Shown one piece after another: positions 8,520 to 18,230 of a stretch of DNA of 64,000 bases (the stretch's first letter is position 1; every line of letters starts with the position of its first letter). Under the pieces are notes generated by a model. The model was not told the DNA's origin and ran no database searches. It worked only from the letters and a program-made list of their open reading frames with translations. Origin of the DNA: an uncultured Actinomycetes bacterium (GTDB lineage: Bacteria; Actinomycetota; Acidimicrobiia; Acidimicrobiales; RAAP-2); the NCBI GenBank assembly GCA_903893745.1, contig CAITNF010000004.1, forward strand, positions 124,001-188,000, written 5' to 3'. Both the position numbers and the translations under genes were made by a program.

Positions 8520-10726
8520 GATGATTTATTCTGACCGGGCAGCTGACGGAAGGCGTCAAACACGCCGTCGATACCCTTCAGTGCCGCCAAGAGACTGGAC
8601 AGGTGAGCGGGGTCAGCAAGCTCAACATCAAAAATCATTCGCACAATGCGTGCTCCGGACGTGCTCGAACTACTCGAAATAATGCTGAGATGATGCTCAG
8701 CCACGATTTTTGAGACGTCGAGCAGTAGGCGTGAACGATCGAACGCCAATACTTCTAGTACCGCGCGGTACTGTCCGCCTCCCGATCCGTCCCACTCAAC
8801 GTCAATGATGCGCTCGCCCAAACGGTGCGCCAAAGCCACGGCGTTCGAACAGTCGTCACGGTGAACTGAAACACCTCGACCTTGAGTAATGAAACCCATA
8901 ATTGGGTCGCCGGGCACTGGAGAACAGCACCGCGCGAGGTGAATCATTACGTCGTCGAGTCCCTCTACGTACACCCCGGCCGTTCGGCGGTTTGTGCGCC
9001 CCGACCGAGGAACTTTAGAGAACGTGGTCGGTAACTGTTCGACGTCGCCACCGCGGAGCTCGCGGTCCAGGCGCTGGACTACCGCAAGGGCCGAAATTTG
9101 CCCACTATCGATGGCCATAAACAGGGCTTCACGATCCTCGAGGTTCATGGTGGTGATCACGGTGTCGAGCGCACCAGACGTTAGCGACGTCGCGATGGGT
9201 AGACCTTCACGCCGTAATGCCTTCGTTAATTCCTCTCGCCCACCTTCAATCGCGTCTTCTCGGCGCTCTCGCTGGAACCACTGACGAATTTTTGATTTTG
9301 CTCGCGACGATTTAGCCAGATTCAGCCAATCACGTGATGGTCCCGACGAATCCGATTTACTTGTAACAATCTCAACCACGTCGGCCGAGTGCAGCACTGT
9401 ATCAAGCGGCACTAGCCGTCCATTCACTTTCGCCCCCACACAATGGTGACCAACTTCGGTGTGCACGGCGTAGCCAAAGTCAATCGGCGTCGCTCCTTCC
9501 ACCAGAGGAATCACCCGACCCTTAGGTGTGAAGACGTACACCTCGTCTTGTCCGAGGTCCAATTTGAGCGCCTCGAGAAACGCTATCGGGTCGTTCTCTT
9601 CTTCTTCGACGTCGGTGAGGCGCTGCATCCAGGCAATTTCACGAGGTGACGCACCCTCTTTGTAGCCCCAGTGGGCGGCAATTCCGAATTCGGCACGACG
9701 ATGCATCTCTTGGGTCCGTACTTGAACTTCCACCGACTTGCCCCTAGGACCTATCACCGTAGTGTGCAGTGATTGGTAGAGGTTGAATTTCGGTGAATTG
9801 ATGTAGTCCTTAAATCGACCCTGCACCGGCGACCACAGCGCATGAATGGCGCCGAGGACAGCCCAGCAGTCGCGTTCATCTTCGACAATGACTCGTAGCC
9901 CTACGAGGTCAAAGATTTCATCGAACTCTTTGCCGCCAACGACCATCTTTTCGTAAATACTCCACAGATGTTTTGGCCGGCCACGGACGTCAGCAGCGAT
10001 ATTGAAACTCTTGAGTTTCTCCCGCAATGTACTCATCACTTCATTGAGGTAGCTTTCGCGTTCTGGCTGGCGAGTGGCCACCATCTGTTCAATCTCCGCG
10101 TACCTCTTAGGGTGAAGCGTGGCAAAACTGAGGTCTTCTAGCTGCCATTTAACTTGTTGCACACCCAATCGATGCGCCAGTGGTGCGTACACTTCGAGCG
10201 ACTCTTGGGCGATTGCGCGTTGGCGATCCATGGGCATGACCGAAATTGTCCGCATGTTATGAAGACGATCGGCCAGTTTAATAATCAGAACTCGCCAATC
10301 TTGGGCCATGGCGATAAACATTTTTCTGATTGTTGCCGCCTGCTGGGCTTCCTTCGAGTCAAACTCCAATCGATCGAGTTTGGTCACCCCATCGACGACC
10401 GCCGCCACACGATCGCCAAACTCCTCAGCCAACCATTGGTTGGTGATGCCAGTGTCCTCGACCGCATCGTGTAGTAGCGCCGCGACAATTGTGGGAGCGT
10501 CCAGCCCCAGATCGGCCACGATGTCCGCCACCGCGATTGGGTGGGTGACGTAGGGCTCACCAGTTCGCCGTAACTGCCCTTCATGGGCCGTAATGGCCGC
10601 CAGTCCAGCCTTTCGGATTAAGTCACCTTCACCATCGAGATGGTGTTCACCGTAGCGAGCGATGAGACGTTCGACGGAACTCGTCAGAGCCGATTCAGCC
10701 GTTGAGCGCGACGAGAGACTAACCAT
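8516..10726 (-). CDS. rel: Bifunctional (p)ppGpp synthetase/hydrolase Rel
   Basis: 736 aa long RelA/SpoT homologue controlling the stringent response. The N-terminal HD hydrolase domain shows VAALLHDAVEDT, so hydrolase activity is probably intact. The synthetase domain (about 230-350) contains GRPKHLWSIYEKM and LVGLRVIVED. The TGS domain begins near VYVFTPKGRVIPL, and the C-terminal ACT domain ends the protein. A TAGGCT hexamer lies exactly 6 bp before the ATG (10733-10738), so the mRNA may be leaderless. In many actinobacteria apt sits between secF and rel; here it is absent and the gap to secF is 20 bp. Confidence 0.95.
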   Translation of the reverse strand: MVSLSSRSTAESALTSSVERLIARYGEHHLDGEGDLIRKAGLAAITAHEGQLRRTGEPYVTHPIAVADIVADLGLDAPTIVAALLHDAVEDTGITNQWLAEEFGDRVAAVVDGVTKLDRLEFDSKEAQQAATIRKMFIAMAQDWRVLIIKLADRLHNMRTISVMPMDRQRAIAQESLEVYAPLAHRLGVQQVKWQLEDLSFATLHPKRYAEIEQMVATRQPERESYLNEVMSTLREKLKSFNIAADVRGRPKHLWSIYEKMVVGGKEFDEIFDLVGLRVIVEDERDCWAVLGAIHALWSPVQGRFKDYINSPKFNLYQSLHTTVIGPRGKSVEVQVRTQEMHRRAEFGIAAHWGYKEGASPREIAWMQRLTDVEEEENDPIAFLEALKLDLGQDEVYVFTPKGRVIPLVEGATPIDFGYAVHTEVGHHCVGAKVNGRLVPLDTVLHSADVVEIVTSKSDSSGPSRDWLNLAKSSRAKSKIRQWFQRERREDAIEGGREELTKALRREGLPIATSLTSGALDTVITTMNLEDREALFMAIDSGQISALAVVQRLDRELRGGDVEQLPTTFSKVPRSGRTNRRTAGVYVEGLDDVMIHLARCCSPVPGDPIMGFITQGRGVSVHRDDCSNAVALAHRLGERIIDVEWDGSGGGQYRAVLEVLAFDRSRLLLDVSKIVAEHHLSIISSSSSTSGARIVRMIFDVELADPAHLSSLLAALKGIDGVFDAFRQLPGQNKSS

Positions 10727-10732
10727 AGGGTC

Positions 10733-10738
10733 AGCCTA
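10733..10738 (-). promoter_or_regulatory. Predicted -10 element of a leaderless rel promoter
   Basis: TAGGCT (TAnnnT) occupies -12 to -7 relative to the rel ATG, so transcription would start at or next to the A of the start codon. No Shine-Dalgarno sequence fits between them. Inferred from spacing only. Confidence 0.45.
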
Positions 10739-10746
10739 CCGGTGCC

Positions 10747-11883
10747 CTAGCGACGTTTCTGCTTGCGTGCTCGAGCAGTGACCGAGGTTCCGGTGGCTCG
10801 GGCGCCCCTTGATTGGGAACCAGCCGAGCGTTGCACACCGTCACCCGCGAGCATTGCGGCGCTCGATGGCGTCAAGATCTGACGTTCGCTCCGGGCATTG
10901 ACCCGCGCGGCCAACTCTCGGAATCGTGGCTCACGCTCTTTCAATAGTGACAACAGCGGGCTCGCGATAAAGATCGAAGAATACGCTCCGCTCAAAAGCC
11001 CAACTACCAGAGCCAATCCGTAGTTTTCGAGCGTGGTCGCTCCGAGAATGTACGCGCCAACAATTAACACTGAGAACACGGGAAGGATTGCTACCAACGA
11101 TGTATTGATTGACCGAGCCAGGGTCTGGTTCATTGAAAGGTTGACCATCTCGGGGTAGTTCATGTCACCGCTCTTCAAGACGCCAGAGGTGTTGTCGCGA
11201 ACTCGGTCGAAGACCACCACCGTGTCATAGAGCGAATAACCCAAGATTGTCAAAATTGCGATAACGGTGTCTGGCGTGATCTGAAAGCCAAACAACGAGT
11301 ACACGCCCACCGTGACGAGAAGGTCGTGCACCATAGCGACAAATGCCGCGGCAGCCATTTTCGGCTCGAAGCGAATACTGATGTAGGCCACTACCGCAAT
11401 AAAGAAAACTATGAGTGCCTCGAGTGCACGATTAGTAATCTGACCACCCCAGGTGGGGCCCACGCTAGAGGTTGAAACCTGATTAGCCGTCACTCCGGCT
11501 ACTTTGGCCATCGCCGCCACTACGGCGTTCGTTTCGGCGAGCTGACGGTCGGTTGAGAGAGAGTTGAGATCGGCCGAAACTTGATAAGTATCTTTGCCCA
11601 GTTTCTGAACAATCGGTTGTCGAAGTCCCGCCTTTTCAACCGCACTCGTCATTGCGCCAATCGTGGTGTGCGGCGCCAGCACCTCCCAAGAGCTTCCACC
11701 CTTGAAGTCGATGCCGAGATTGAATCCACGAATCCCGAGTGATCCGAGACCCAAGATGATGATGACCGCCGAAACCGAAAACCAGATTTTGCGACGTCCC
11801 ACGAAGTCGATCGTGGTGAGGCCCTGATAGAGGCGACCAAAACGGCCGGGACGCTTAACTTCGATTTCGACTTCACTACTCAT
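10747..11883 (-). CDS. secF: Protein translocase subunit SecF
   Basis: 378 aa RND-family membrane subunit that with SecD uses the proton gradient to pull exported proteins through SecYEG. The first TM segment (about 32-50) is followed by NLGIDFKGGSSWEV, the conserved DFxGG motif. The periplasmic domain follows, then five TM segments with GYSLYDTVVVFDRVRDN. The C-terminus carries a basic tail (ARARKQKRR). It overlaps secD by 8 bp. Confidence 0.95.
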   Translation of the reverse strand: MSSEVEIEVKRPGRFGRLYQGLTTIDFVGRRKIWFSVSAVIIILGLGSLGIRGFNLGIDFKGGSSWEVLAPHTTIGAMTSAVEKAGLRQPIVQKLGKDTYQVSADLNSLSTDRQLAETNAVVAAMAKVAGVTANQVSTSSVGPTWGGQITNRALEALIVFFIAVVAYISIRFEPKMAAAAFVAMVHDLLVTVGVYSLFGFQITPDTVIAILTILGYSLYDTVVVFDRVRDNTSGVLKSGDMNYPEMVNLSMNQTLARSINTSLVAILPVFSVLIVGAYILGATTLENYGLALVVGLLSGAYSSIFIASPLLSLLKEREPRFRELAARVNARSERQILTPSSAAMLAGDGVQRSAGSQSRGARATGTSVTARARKQKRR

Positions 11884-13399
11884 GATTGGCTCCTTCTATG
11901 GCGAGCCCGGCAGCCATTGAAATCGCCGAATGCTTATTGGAACTTCGACGACCCAGGAGAATGACCAGTGGCCGGGTGAAGTACCAGGTGATGCCCACGT
12001 CCATCAGCGTTGAGAGTCCCAAGAAGAAGGCGAATCCTCGCACGTCGCCTACGGCGATGATGTAGAGCAAGACTGCCGCCAGGAGGCTGACAAAGTCAGC
12101 CGCCAAGACTGTGCGCCAGGCAGAGCGAAAACCACGGTCGACCGACGTACGTAAGGATCTGCCGGCTCGCGCTTCGTCTTTGAGACGCTCAAAATAAACA
12201 ATGTAACTATCGACCGTGATACCAATTGACACAATTAGGCCAGTGACACCCGCCAAGTTGAAGCTCGGTGCTAATGCCGTGTGGCCCAACGCCGAGATAA
12301 TCGCCCACAGCAGTGCGGCCGTCGCAACAAGACCGAGCACAATAACGAGACCGAGCGCTCGATAGTAAAGAATGGTGTAGAACAGAACGAGGATTAAACC
12401 GACGAGTCCAGCTCCCAGTCCAGCAACGAGCGAACTATGGCCGAGCGTTGGTGAGACCGTTTGTGTGGTCAGCGCGACCAGTCGCACCGGTAGTGAACCA
12501 AACTCCATGGCCAGGGCCAGATTCTTCGCTGACGTCTGAGTGAACGAACCGGAAATCTGTCCCGATCCAGAAAAACTGCTGAACGAAGCTTGGGTTGGTT
12601 GAATGATGGGTGCCGACTGGATTACGCCGTCAAGTTCGATGGCAACCAGTTGGTGGAAATTCGCTTGCGCAACTTTGTCCCACAGCGGACTTCCTGCAGA
12701 AGTCAAGGTGTAATTGACAACCCAGGCTCCGGCCTGGTCCTGTTGCGCGAATGCCTTACCAATTGACTGTCCAGTTAGCTGCGCGGGACCCAACACGTAA
12801 CGAGATCCAGGCTGTCCCAAAACGGGAAGAATCACACTCTTCGTCGGATCGTCGGCCGAAGGTGGTGTGGAAGCTGCTTTCGCGAACTGTGGGTCCGGCT
12901 GCACAGTGTTAATCGTGTAACCATTTACCGAATTTGGAGCCTGGACAACATTTAGGTTGGCCGCACTTAAGAGGTAGCTACTCCCACAGGCGGGCAGTGT
13001 CAACTTGCTCACGTCGTAGACCTTGGCGGCCTGGGTCACTTGGCAAAGTACCGGACGAAATAACAGCTGCGCAGTCTGTCCAACCGTTTGGAGAACCGCT
13101 CGAGCATCGGAGACGCCCGGGACACTTACTACGACGTTCTTATTTTGAAGGTTGACCTGCGCACCGGATACACCGAGTCCGTTCACTCGGTTAGTCAAAA
13201 CAGTGACCACCTCTTGCATATTGGCTTGGCTCGTTGGCACCGCTGGCTTGTACACCACCGAAAGGCCACCGGCCAGGTCGAGACCTAGTTTTGGTCCCCA
13301 ACCAAATGACATCGTAGTGAGCAGCGCACCAAACGAAATCACCAATGTGAGAAAGAGGCTGACGACGAGTGACCGGCGTGAACCAACCTTTGAGGCCAT
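11876..13399 (-). CDS. secD: Protein translocase subunit SecD
   Basis: 507 aa partner of SecF. One N-terminal TM segment is followed by LGLDLAGGLSVVYKP, the SecD DLxGG motif. A long extracytoplasmic domain includes LDGVIQSAPIIQ, and five C-terminal TM segments include VSIGITVDSYIVYFERLKDE. It starts at the base where yajC ends (1 bp overlap) and overlaps secF by 8 bp, so yajC-secD-secF is one unit. Confidence 0.95.
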   Translation of the reverse strand: MASKVGSRRSLVVSLFLTLVISFGALLTTMSFGWGPKLGLDLAGGLSVVYKPAVPTSQANMQEVVTVLTNRVNGLGVSGAQVNLQNKNVVVSVPGVSDARAVLQTVGQTAQLLFRPVLCQVTQAAKVYDVSKLTLPACGSSYLLSAANLNVVQAPNSVNGYTINTVQPDPQFAKAASTPPSADDPTKSVILPVLGQPGSRYVLGPAQLTGQSIGKAFAQQDQAGAWVVNYTLTSAGSPLWDKVAQANFHQLVAIELDGVIQSAPIIQPTQASFSSFSGSGQISGSFTQTSAKNLALAMEFGSLPVRLVALTTQTVSPTLGHSSLVAGLGAGLVGLILVLFYTILYYRALGLVIVLGLVATAALLWAIISALGHTALAPSFNLAGVTGLIVSIGITVDSYIVYFERLKDEARAGRSLRTSVDRGFRSAWRTVLAADFVSLLAAVLLYIIAVGDVRGFAFFLGLSTLMDVGITWYFTRPLVILLGRRSSNKHSAISMAAGLAIEGANHE

Positions 13400-13728
13400 T
13401 ACTTGCTGTCGCCTTCATGCGAGGAGTCATCCGTCGCCTCGGGCGTAACGACTGGATCAAACCGTCGCGCGATAGCGGAAGGGACAAAATCAAGCTCAAT
13501 ACCGCTAGCGCTACGCAGGGTAACTAGGTCATCGGCTTGCTTCACGATGGTGCCGACGAAGCCGCCGATTGTTTGGGCGCGCTCGCCCACTTCAACTTTT
13601 CGACCCTCTAGGCGAGCCGCTTTCTGCTTGCGACTACGAGGACGCAAGTAGAAAAAGTAGAGCGCCGCAAAGACCACGGCGTAGATAATGAGAATGGATG
13701 ATGAGCCGTGGCTCGCAGCTGCCAACAT
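13399..13728 (-). CDS. yajC: Preprotein translocase subunit YajC
   Basis: 109 aa accessory subunit of the SecDF complex. A single N-terminal TM segment (about 10-28, ending AALYFFYLRPRSRKQK) is followed by the YajC cytoplasmic domain with VGERAQTIGGFVGTIVKQ. A good Shine-Dalgarno (GGAGGAA) lies 7 bp before the ATG, making it the likely first gene of yajC-secD-secF. The C-terminal tail is acidic and not recognisable. Confidence 0.9.
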   Translation of the reverse strand: MLAAASHGSSSILIIYAVVFAALYFFYLRPRSRKQKAARLEGRKVEVGERAQTIGGFVGTIVKQADDLVTLRSASGIELDFVPSAIARRFDPVVTPEATDDSSHEGDSK

Positions 13729-13783
13729 GGTTAAATTCCTCCGTCAATAGACATAGAGACACTACTCGCTCACAGCCCCGTGG

Positions 13784-14824
13784 CTAGACCAGCCCGCCTC
13801 CACGAGGCTGAAGCCCCAAATGGTGAAATGCCTTTTCGGTCGCCACTCGACCACGGGGCGTCCGTGCCAAGAGCCCCGCACGCAATAGGAATGGCTCATA
13901 CGCATCCTCGATGGTTGACGGCTCCTCACCACACGCGTGGGCCAGCGTCGTGAGTCCAACCGGCTGCGACGAAAACTGGTCGCAAAGTAAGCCGAGAATT
14001 CGCCGGTCAATTTTGTCCAGACCAAAGTGGTCAACACCAAATAACGTCAAAGCGGTTTCAGCGATATCGCTCGTAACCATCGCGATTCCCTCGACGGCCG
14101 CATAGTCGCGAACCCGACGAAGCAATCGGTTGGCAATTCGCGGTGTTCCGCGACTTCGTCTGGCGATGACGCCCGCTGCTCCGGTGCCCAGCGAAACTTC
14201 CAGCAAAACTGCGGAACGCGCCACAATTATCTCCAGCTCCCCCGAGTCGTATAAATCAAGTTGCCCAATAAATCCGAAACGATCCCGAAGTGGTGCGGCC
14301 ACCAGGCCGGTCCGAGTTGTCGCTCCGACCAGAGTGAAGTTTGGAAGCTCCAGACGGATTGATCGAGCTGAGGGACCACGTCCGATCATGACATCGAGTC
14401 GATGGTCTTCCATGGCTGGGTAAAGAACCTCTTCAACGGCACGAGAGAGGCGGTGAATCTCGTCAATGAACAACACGTCTCCATCTTGCAAGTCCGTCAA
14501 GAGCGCGGCGATATCACCCGGTCGAGCCAACACCGGACCAGAGGTGATCCGCAGTCCGCTGCCCATTTCAGAAGCAACAATGCTCGCCAGCGATGTCTTG
14601 CCAAGACCTGGAGGGCCCGCAAAGAGTAAGTGATCCGAAACTTGACCTCTGGCGCGAGCTGAACCAAGAACAATCTCAAGGTGCTGGACGAGTTCGCGTT
14701 GACCAACAAATTCTTGCAGGCTATTTGGACGCAACGAGACTTCGGCTCGACGCTCGGACTCATTGGCGGTGGGCGTGACCACAGTCGCGCTAAGTCCCTC
14801 GAGGTCTATTTCCCGACGGCTCAC
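13784..14824 (-). CDS. ruvB: Holliday junction branch migration ATPase RuvB
   Basis: 346 aa AAA+ motor that drives branch migration with RuvA. SLRPNSLQEFVGQ begins the core. Walker A is GPPGLGKT, Walker B LFIDEIHRLSRAVEEVLYPA, sensor 1 LVGATTRTG, and the C-terminal winged helix ends in GRVATEKAFHHLG. The start overlaps the ruvA stop by 4 bp. The ruvC-ruvA-ruvB order is intact. Confidence 0.96.
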   Translation of the reverse strand: MSRREIDLEGLSATVVTPTANESERRAEVSLRPNSLQEFVGQRELVQHLEIVLGSARARGQVSDHLLFAGPPGLGKTSLASIVASEMGSGLRITSGPVLARPGDIAALLTDLQDGDVLFIDEIHRLSRAVEEVLYPAMEDHRLDVMIGRGPSARSIRLELPNFTLVGATTRTGLVAAPLRDRFGFIGQLDLYDSGELEIIVARSAVLLEVSLGTGAAGVIARRSRGTPRIANRLLRRVRDYAAVEGIAMVTSDIAETALTLFGVDHFGLDKIDRRILGLLCDQFSSQPVGLTTLAHACGEEPSTIEDAYEPFLLRAGLLARTPRGRVATEKAFHHLGLQPRGGGLV

Positions 14825-15393
14825 TGGCGCCCCAATAGGTGCAGCGCGGTACGAAGTGCGGACGCCTCATCAGAGGGTAGATCAACGTCATCCAACGCAG
14901 CACGGATCTCCGCAATGCTGTAGCCAAGCGCCTTTAAGGCTTCGTGAATGTCGCTCGATGACTTGTCGGGAGCACGCACCGGACCGGCATTGGCGTCAAT
15001 CGCGACCTTTCCCTTCAATTCGAGGACTATTCGATTAGCCGTTTTAAGACCAACTCCAGGAATCTCCGCGATGCGCTTGGCGTCATCGTGTTCAATAGCG
15101 GCAACCATTTCATTAATTGAAAAAGTACGAAGGGCCGCCAACGCGGTGGACGGTCCAACTCCCGGCGTGGCGAGCAATAACGTGAAAAAAGAACGTTCAC
15201 GTATCGAGTTGAATCCGTACAACACGATTGCGTCGTCGCGAACGACTGTGTAGATGAAGAGATCGGTCTCATCGCCGAGGATCATATGATTGGGCGACGC
15301 CACGTACACTTCGTATCCGACGTCTTGCACATTCATGACGATCGATCCGCTGTCAAGTACTTCGAGTGGCACTCCGCGTAGCCAGGCAATCAT
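14821..15393 (-). CDS. ruvA: Holliday junction DNA-binding protein RuvA
   Basis: 190 aa. The N-terminal OB fold starts MIAWLRGVPLEV. Two helix-hairpin-helix segments follow (TLLLATPGVGPSTALAAL and EIPGVGLKTANRIVLELK). The C-terminal domain III, which contacts RuvB, ends ALRTALHLLGRQ. It overlaps both ruvC and ruvB by 4 bp. Confidence 0.95.
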   Translation of the reverse strand: MIAWLRGVPLEVLDSGSIVMNVQDVGYEVYVASPNHMILGDETDLFIYTVVRDDAIVLYGFNSIRERSFFTLLLATPGVGPSTALAALRTFSINEMVAAIEHDDAKRIAEIPGVGLKTANRIVLELKGKVAIDANAGPVRAPDKSSSDIHEALKALGYSIAEIRAALDDVDLPSDEASALRTALHLLGRQ

Positions 15394-15902
15394 CCGGGGC
15401 GTCCCAATGCCAGACGACGTTCGGTGCGCGACGTCATGAAGTAGGTAATAGCCAAGGCCAGAGCGTCGGCGGCGTCGGCGGGTTTTGGGATCTCACTCAG
15501 CGAACAGAGTCGCGTCACCATGCCCTGGACTTGAATCTTGCTCGCCGCCCCGTAGCCCGTCACCGCCAGCTTCACTTCTTGAGCAGTGAATTGGCGCACG
15601 GGCAGATCGAGCGCTCCCGCCAGCGCCACCGCTACTCCACTGGCTTGAGCCACGGGAATTGCAGTTTTAGCATTTCGTTGGAAAAAAACTCTTTCGACGA
15701 CGACCGCGTCAGGCTGGGTTTCACTCAACAGGGCGCGCAGTTCCACAAGGAGTTGACCCAGGCGTTTTTCAACTTCCATCCCAGGGTCGGTCTCGATGAC
15801 CCCCGCCCTCAGCGCCTTAAATGACTCCAGGCCATCGAAAGAACCCTCCACCAACCCAAAGCCACAACGGGTCAACCCGGGGTCGATTCCTAGTACGAAC
15901 AT
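15390..15902 (-). CDS. ruvC: Crossover junction endodeoxyribonuclease RuvC
   Basis: 170 aa Holliday-junction resolvase. Catalytic acids are visible in FVLGIDPGLTRCGFG (first Asp), VVVERVFFQRN (Glu) and KPADAADALALAI (two Asp). A TACTAT hexamer lies 7 bp before the ATG (15910-15915), so a near-leaderless promoter for ruvCAB is possible in the 38-bp gap after yebC. Confidence 0.95.
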   Translation of the reverse strand: MFVLGIDPGLTRCGFGLVEGSFDGLESFKALRAGVIETDPGMEVEKRLGQLLVELRALLSETQPDAVVVERVFFQRNAKTAIPVAQASGVAVALAGALDLPVRQFTAQEVKLAVTGYGAASKIQVQGMVTRLCSLSEIPKPADAADALALAITYFMTSRTERRLALGRPG

Positions 15903-15940
15903 ACGTTCGATAGTACCTCGTCGTAGGCCAGCAATGGGGT

Positions 15941-16690
15941 TTAGCCCTCGAAAGTTGCCATTATTTCATCGGAAATATCAAAATTTGAGAAGACATTCTG
16001 GACGTCATCGTGTTCGTCGATCGCGTCCATGAGTCGAAGAACCTTTTTGGCCTCCCCCTCTTCGTCGACCGGAATTGAAGTCTGCGCCACGAGCGTCAAA
16101 TCGGCACTGAGCACCTTTAGGCCAAATGCCTCTAAGGCATCGCGAACCAACGCCACATCATGGGGTTCGGTCGTCACGGTAAAGTTCGATCCGTTGGCCT
16201 CAAAATTCTCGCCACCAGCCTCAAGAACCCACTCGAGTAATTGTTCTTCGTCAAGGGGCCCTTGAATTTCTAGTATTCCCTTGCGGTCAAACTGCCACGA
16301 CACTGCACCCGGCTCAGCAATGGTGCCGCCATTTTTCGAGAAGAGGTGCTTTACTTCGGCACTGGTGCGATTGCGATTGTCAGTGAGAGTTTCGACAATC
16401 ATGGCAATGCCCCCTGGCGCGTAACCCTCGTACGTGACAGCTTCGTAGCGCACGCCCTCGAGCTCACCGGTTCCGCGCTTGATGGCGCGTTCGATGGTGT
16501 CGATTGGCACCGACGCCTCTCGAGCCTTTTGATACATGGTTCGCAGGCTCGCGTTCGACGCGGGGTCCCCCCCACCTTCACGGGCTGCTACTTCAACCTG
16601 GCGAATTATTTTCGCAAAAACTTTGGCTCGGGCGCTGTCTTTGGCACCTTTACGGTGCTTGGTCGTTGCCCACTTCGAATGGCCGGACAT
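15941..16690 (-). CDS. yebC: YebC/PmpR family protein
   Basis: 249 aa. The family is annotated as a transcriptional regulator; a role in relieving ribosome stalling on proline-rich stretches has also been reported for it. The hallmark start MSGHSKWATTKHRKGAKD is intact, as is GYAPGGIAMIVETLTDNRNRT. A strong Shine-Dalgarno (AGGAGG) lies 6 bp before the ATG. It sits between pdxT and ruvC, the usual actinobacterial position. Confidence 0.94.
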   Translation of the reverse strand: MSGHSKWATTKHRKGAKDSARAKVFAKIIRQVEVAAREGGGDPASNASLRTMYQKAREASVPIDTIERAIKRGTGELEGVRYEAVTYEGYAPGGIAMIVETLTDNRNRTSAEVKHLFSKNGGTIAEPGAVSWQFDRKGILEIQGPLDEEQLLEWVLEAGGENFEANGSNFTVTTEPHDVALVRDALEAFGLKVLSADLTLVAQTSIPVDEEGEAKKVLRLMDAIDEHDDVQNVFSNFDISDEIMATFEG

Positions 16691-16732
16691 GGTTCCTCCT
16701 GCCCCGAGGGGCGACGCAATGCTATCGGTAAA

Positions 16733-17317
16733 TTAAAGACTGGACGTAAACATCTGGTGGAGCCATGAATCGTTGGTCAGTTCGGGGTGAAACGAGCAGC
16801 CCCAAATAGCGCCCTGTCGAACCAGAACTGGATGTGGGCCGTCACCATGATCAAGTTTCGCTAGTACTTCCACATCCTTGCCCCACGCCTCGATTCGGGG
16901 TGCTCGGATAAATACACCAGGCACGACGCCGACTCCCTTCACGTCAACTGGCGATTCAAAACTGGCAATTTGGCGGCCGTATCCGTTTCGTCGAACGATA
17001 ACGTCGAGAGCCCGCAAGCTCCATTGCTGATCGCGACCGTCCAACACTTTGTGGCTGAGCAGAATCAGTCCGGCACAGGTACCTAGTACGGGAAGTCCAT
17101 TGGCTACTCGCTCTTCTAGAGCCAATTGCAGACCCGACGTCGCGAGTAAATGCGCCATCGTCGTCGATTCGCCACCGGGAAAAATAATTCCGTCGAGTCC
17201 CTCGAGCTGTTCGGGACGTTTAATTAACTCCCCCGTTACGCCAATGGCGTGCAGCATCGCGACGTGTTCGCGTACGTCACCCTGGAGGGCCAGCACGCCA
17301 ACGCGTGGCACTACCAA
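16733..17317 (-). CDS. pdxT: Pyridoxal 5'-phosphate synthase glutaminase PdxT
   Basis: 194 aa class I glutaminase that supplies ammonia to PdxS. The nucleophile Cys is in [23 protein letters not shown] and the C-terminal His/Glu of the triad (SFHPEL) are present. It overlaps the pdxS end by 7 bp, so the two subunits are co-translated. Confidence 0.95.
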   Translation of the reverse strand: MVVPRVGVLALQGDVREHVAMLHAIGVTGELIKRPEQLEGLDGIIFPGGESTTMAHLLATSGLQLALEERVANGLPVLGTCAGLILLSHKVLDGRDQQWSLRALDVIVRRNGYGRQIASFESPVDVKGVGVVPGVFIRAPRIEAWGKDVEVLAKLDHGDGPHPVLVRQGAIWGCSFHPELTNDSWLHQMFTSSL

Positions 17318-18207
17318 CCGCGCTCGGCCAGACGCATTTCCAACGTCGAAGTCTCCGCACCACGCATGGCCGCGCCCAGACCGGTCGAGACTTTTGCCAC
17401 GACGGCGGCGTCTTCGAAGTGCGTGGTCGCCTCGACTATGGCGCGCGCCATCCGATTGGGGTCTTCGCTCTTGAAGATGCCAGAACCAACAAAGACTGCT
17501 TCGGCACCCAACTGCAGCACCAACGCCGCGTCCGCTGGAGTAGATATGCCACCGGCACAGAACATTGGAACGGGTAGGCGTCCCGTCGCGGCGACTTCTT
17601 GCACTAAGGGCAGCGGTGCTTGAAGATCTTTGGCCAGCGAAAAGAGCTCTGAAGCGTCGGCGCTAACTAACCGACGAATTTGAGCATTGATCGTGCGCAG
17701 ATGACGCACTGCCTCAACCACATTGCCAGTACCGGCTTCGCCCTTCGAACGAATCAGGCAAGCACCCTCACCAATCCGTCGGAGGGCTTCACCCAAATTG
17801 GTCGCGCCGCAGACGAAGGGAACGGTAAAGCCCCACTTGTCGATATGGTTCTCCTCGTCAGCTGGGGTCAAGACCTCGGACTCGTCGATGTAGTCAACGT
17901 CGAGTGCTTGGAGAATCTGTGCTTCGGCAAAATGCCCAATCCGAGCTTTGGCCATAACGGGGATGGTCACGATTGCTTGGATTTCTTGAATCATCTGCGG
18001 GTCACTCATTCGCGCAACCCCACCGTCACGACGAATATCCGACGGCACTCGCTCGAGCGCCATTACGGCGACCGCTCCAGCATCTTCAGCAATCTTTGCC
18101 TGTTCGGGATTGACCACGTCCATGATGACGCCACCGCGCAACATGTCGGCTAGTCCCCGCTTGACGAGTGCTGATCCAATTATTGATGAAGAAGGGTTCG
18201 AACTCAT
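17311..18207 (-). CDS. pdxS: Pyridoxal 5'-phosphate synthase lyase subunit PdxS
   Basis: 298 aa TIM barrel that builds PLP from ribose 5-phosphate, glyceraldehyde 3-phosphate and ammonia. [35 protein letters not shown] (catalytic Lys), [15 protein letters not shown] and [10 protein letters not shown] are all present. TAGGCT sits exactly 6 bp before the ATG (18214-18219), suggesting its own leaderless promoter. Confidence 0.96.
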   Translation of the reverse strand: MSSNPSSSIIGSALVKRGLADMLRGGVIMDVVNPEQAKIAEDAGAVAVMALERVPSDIRRDGGVARMSDPQMIQEIQAIVTIPVMAKARIGHFAEAQILQALDVDYIDESEVLTPADEENHIDKWGFTVPFVCGATNLGEALRRIGEGACLIRSKGEAGTGNVVEAVRHLRTINAQIRRLVSADASELFSLAKDLQAPLPLVQEVAATGRLPVPMFCAGGISTPADAALVLQLGAEAVFVGSGIFKSEDPNRMARAIVEATTHFEDAAVVAKVSTGLGAAMRGAETSTLEMRLAERGW

Positions 18208-18213
18208 GCTCGT

Positions 18214-18219
18214 AGCCTA
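18214..18219 (-). promoter_or_regulatory. Predicted -10 element of a leaderless pdxST promoter
   Basis: TAGGCT at -12 to -7 from the pdxS ATG, the same arrangement as rel, murT and trpG in this window. It lies in the 23-bp gap after the M48-like gene. Confidence 0.45.
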
Positions 18220-18230
18220 ATGGGAGATCT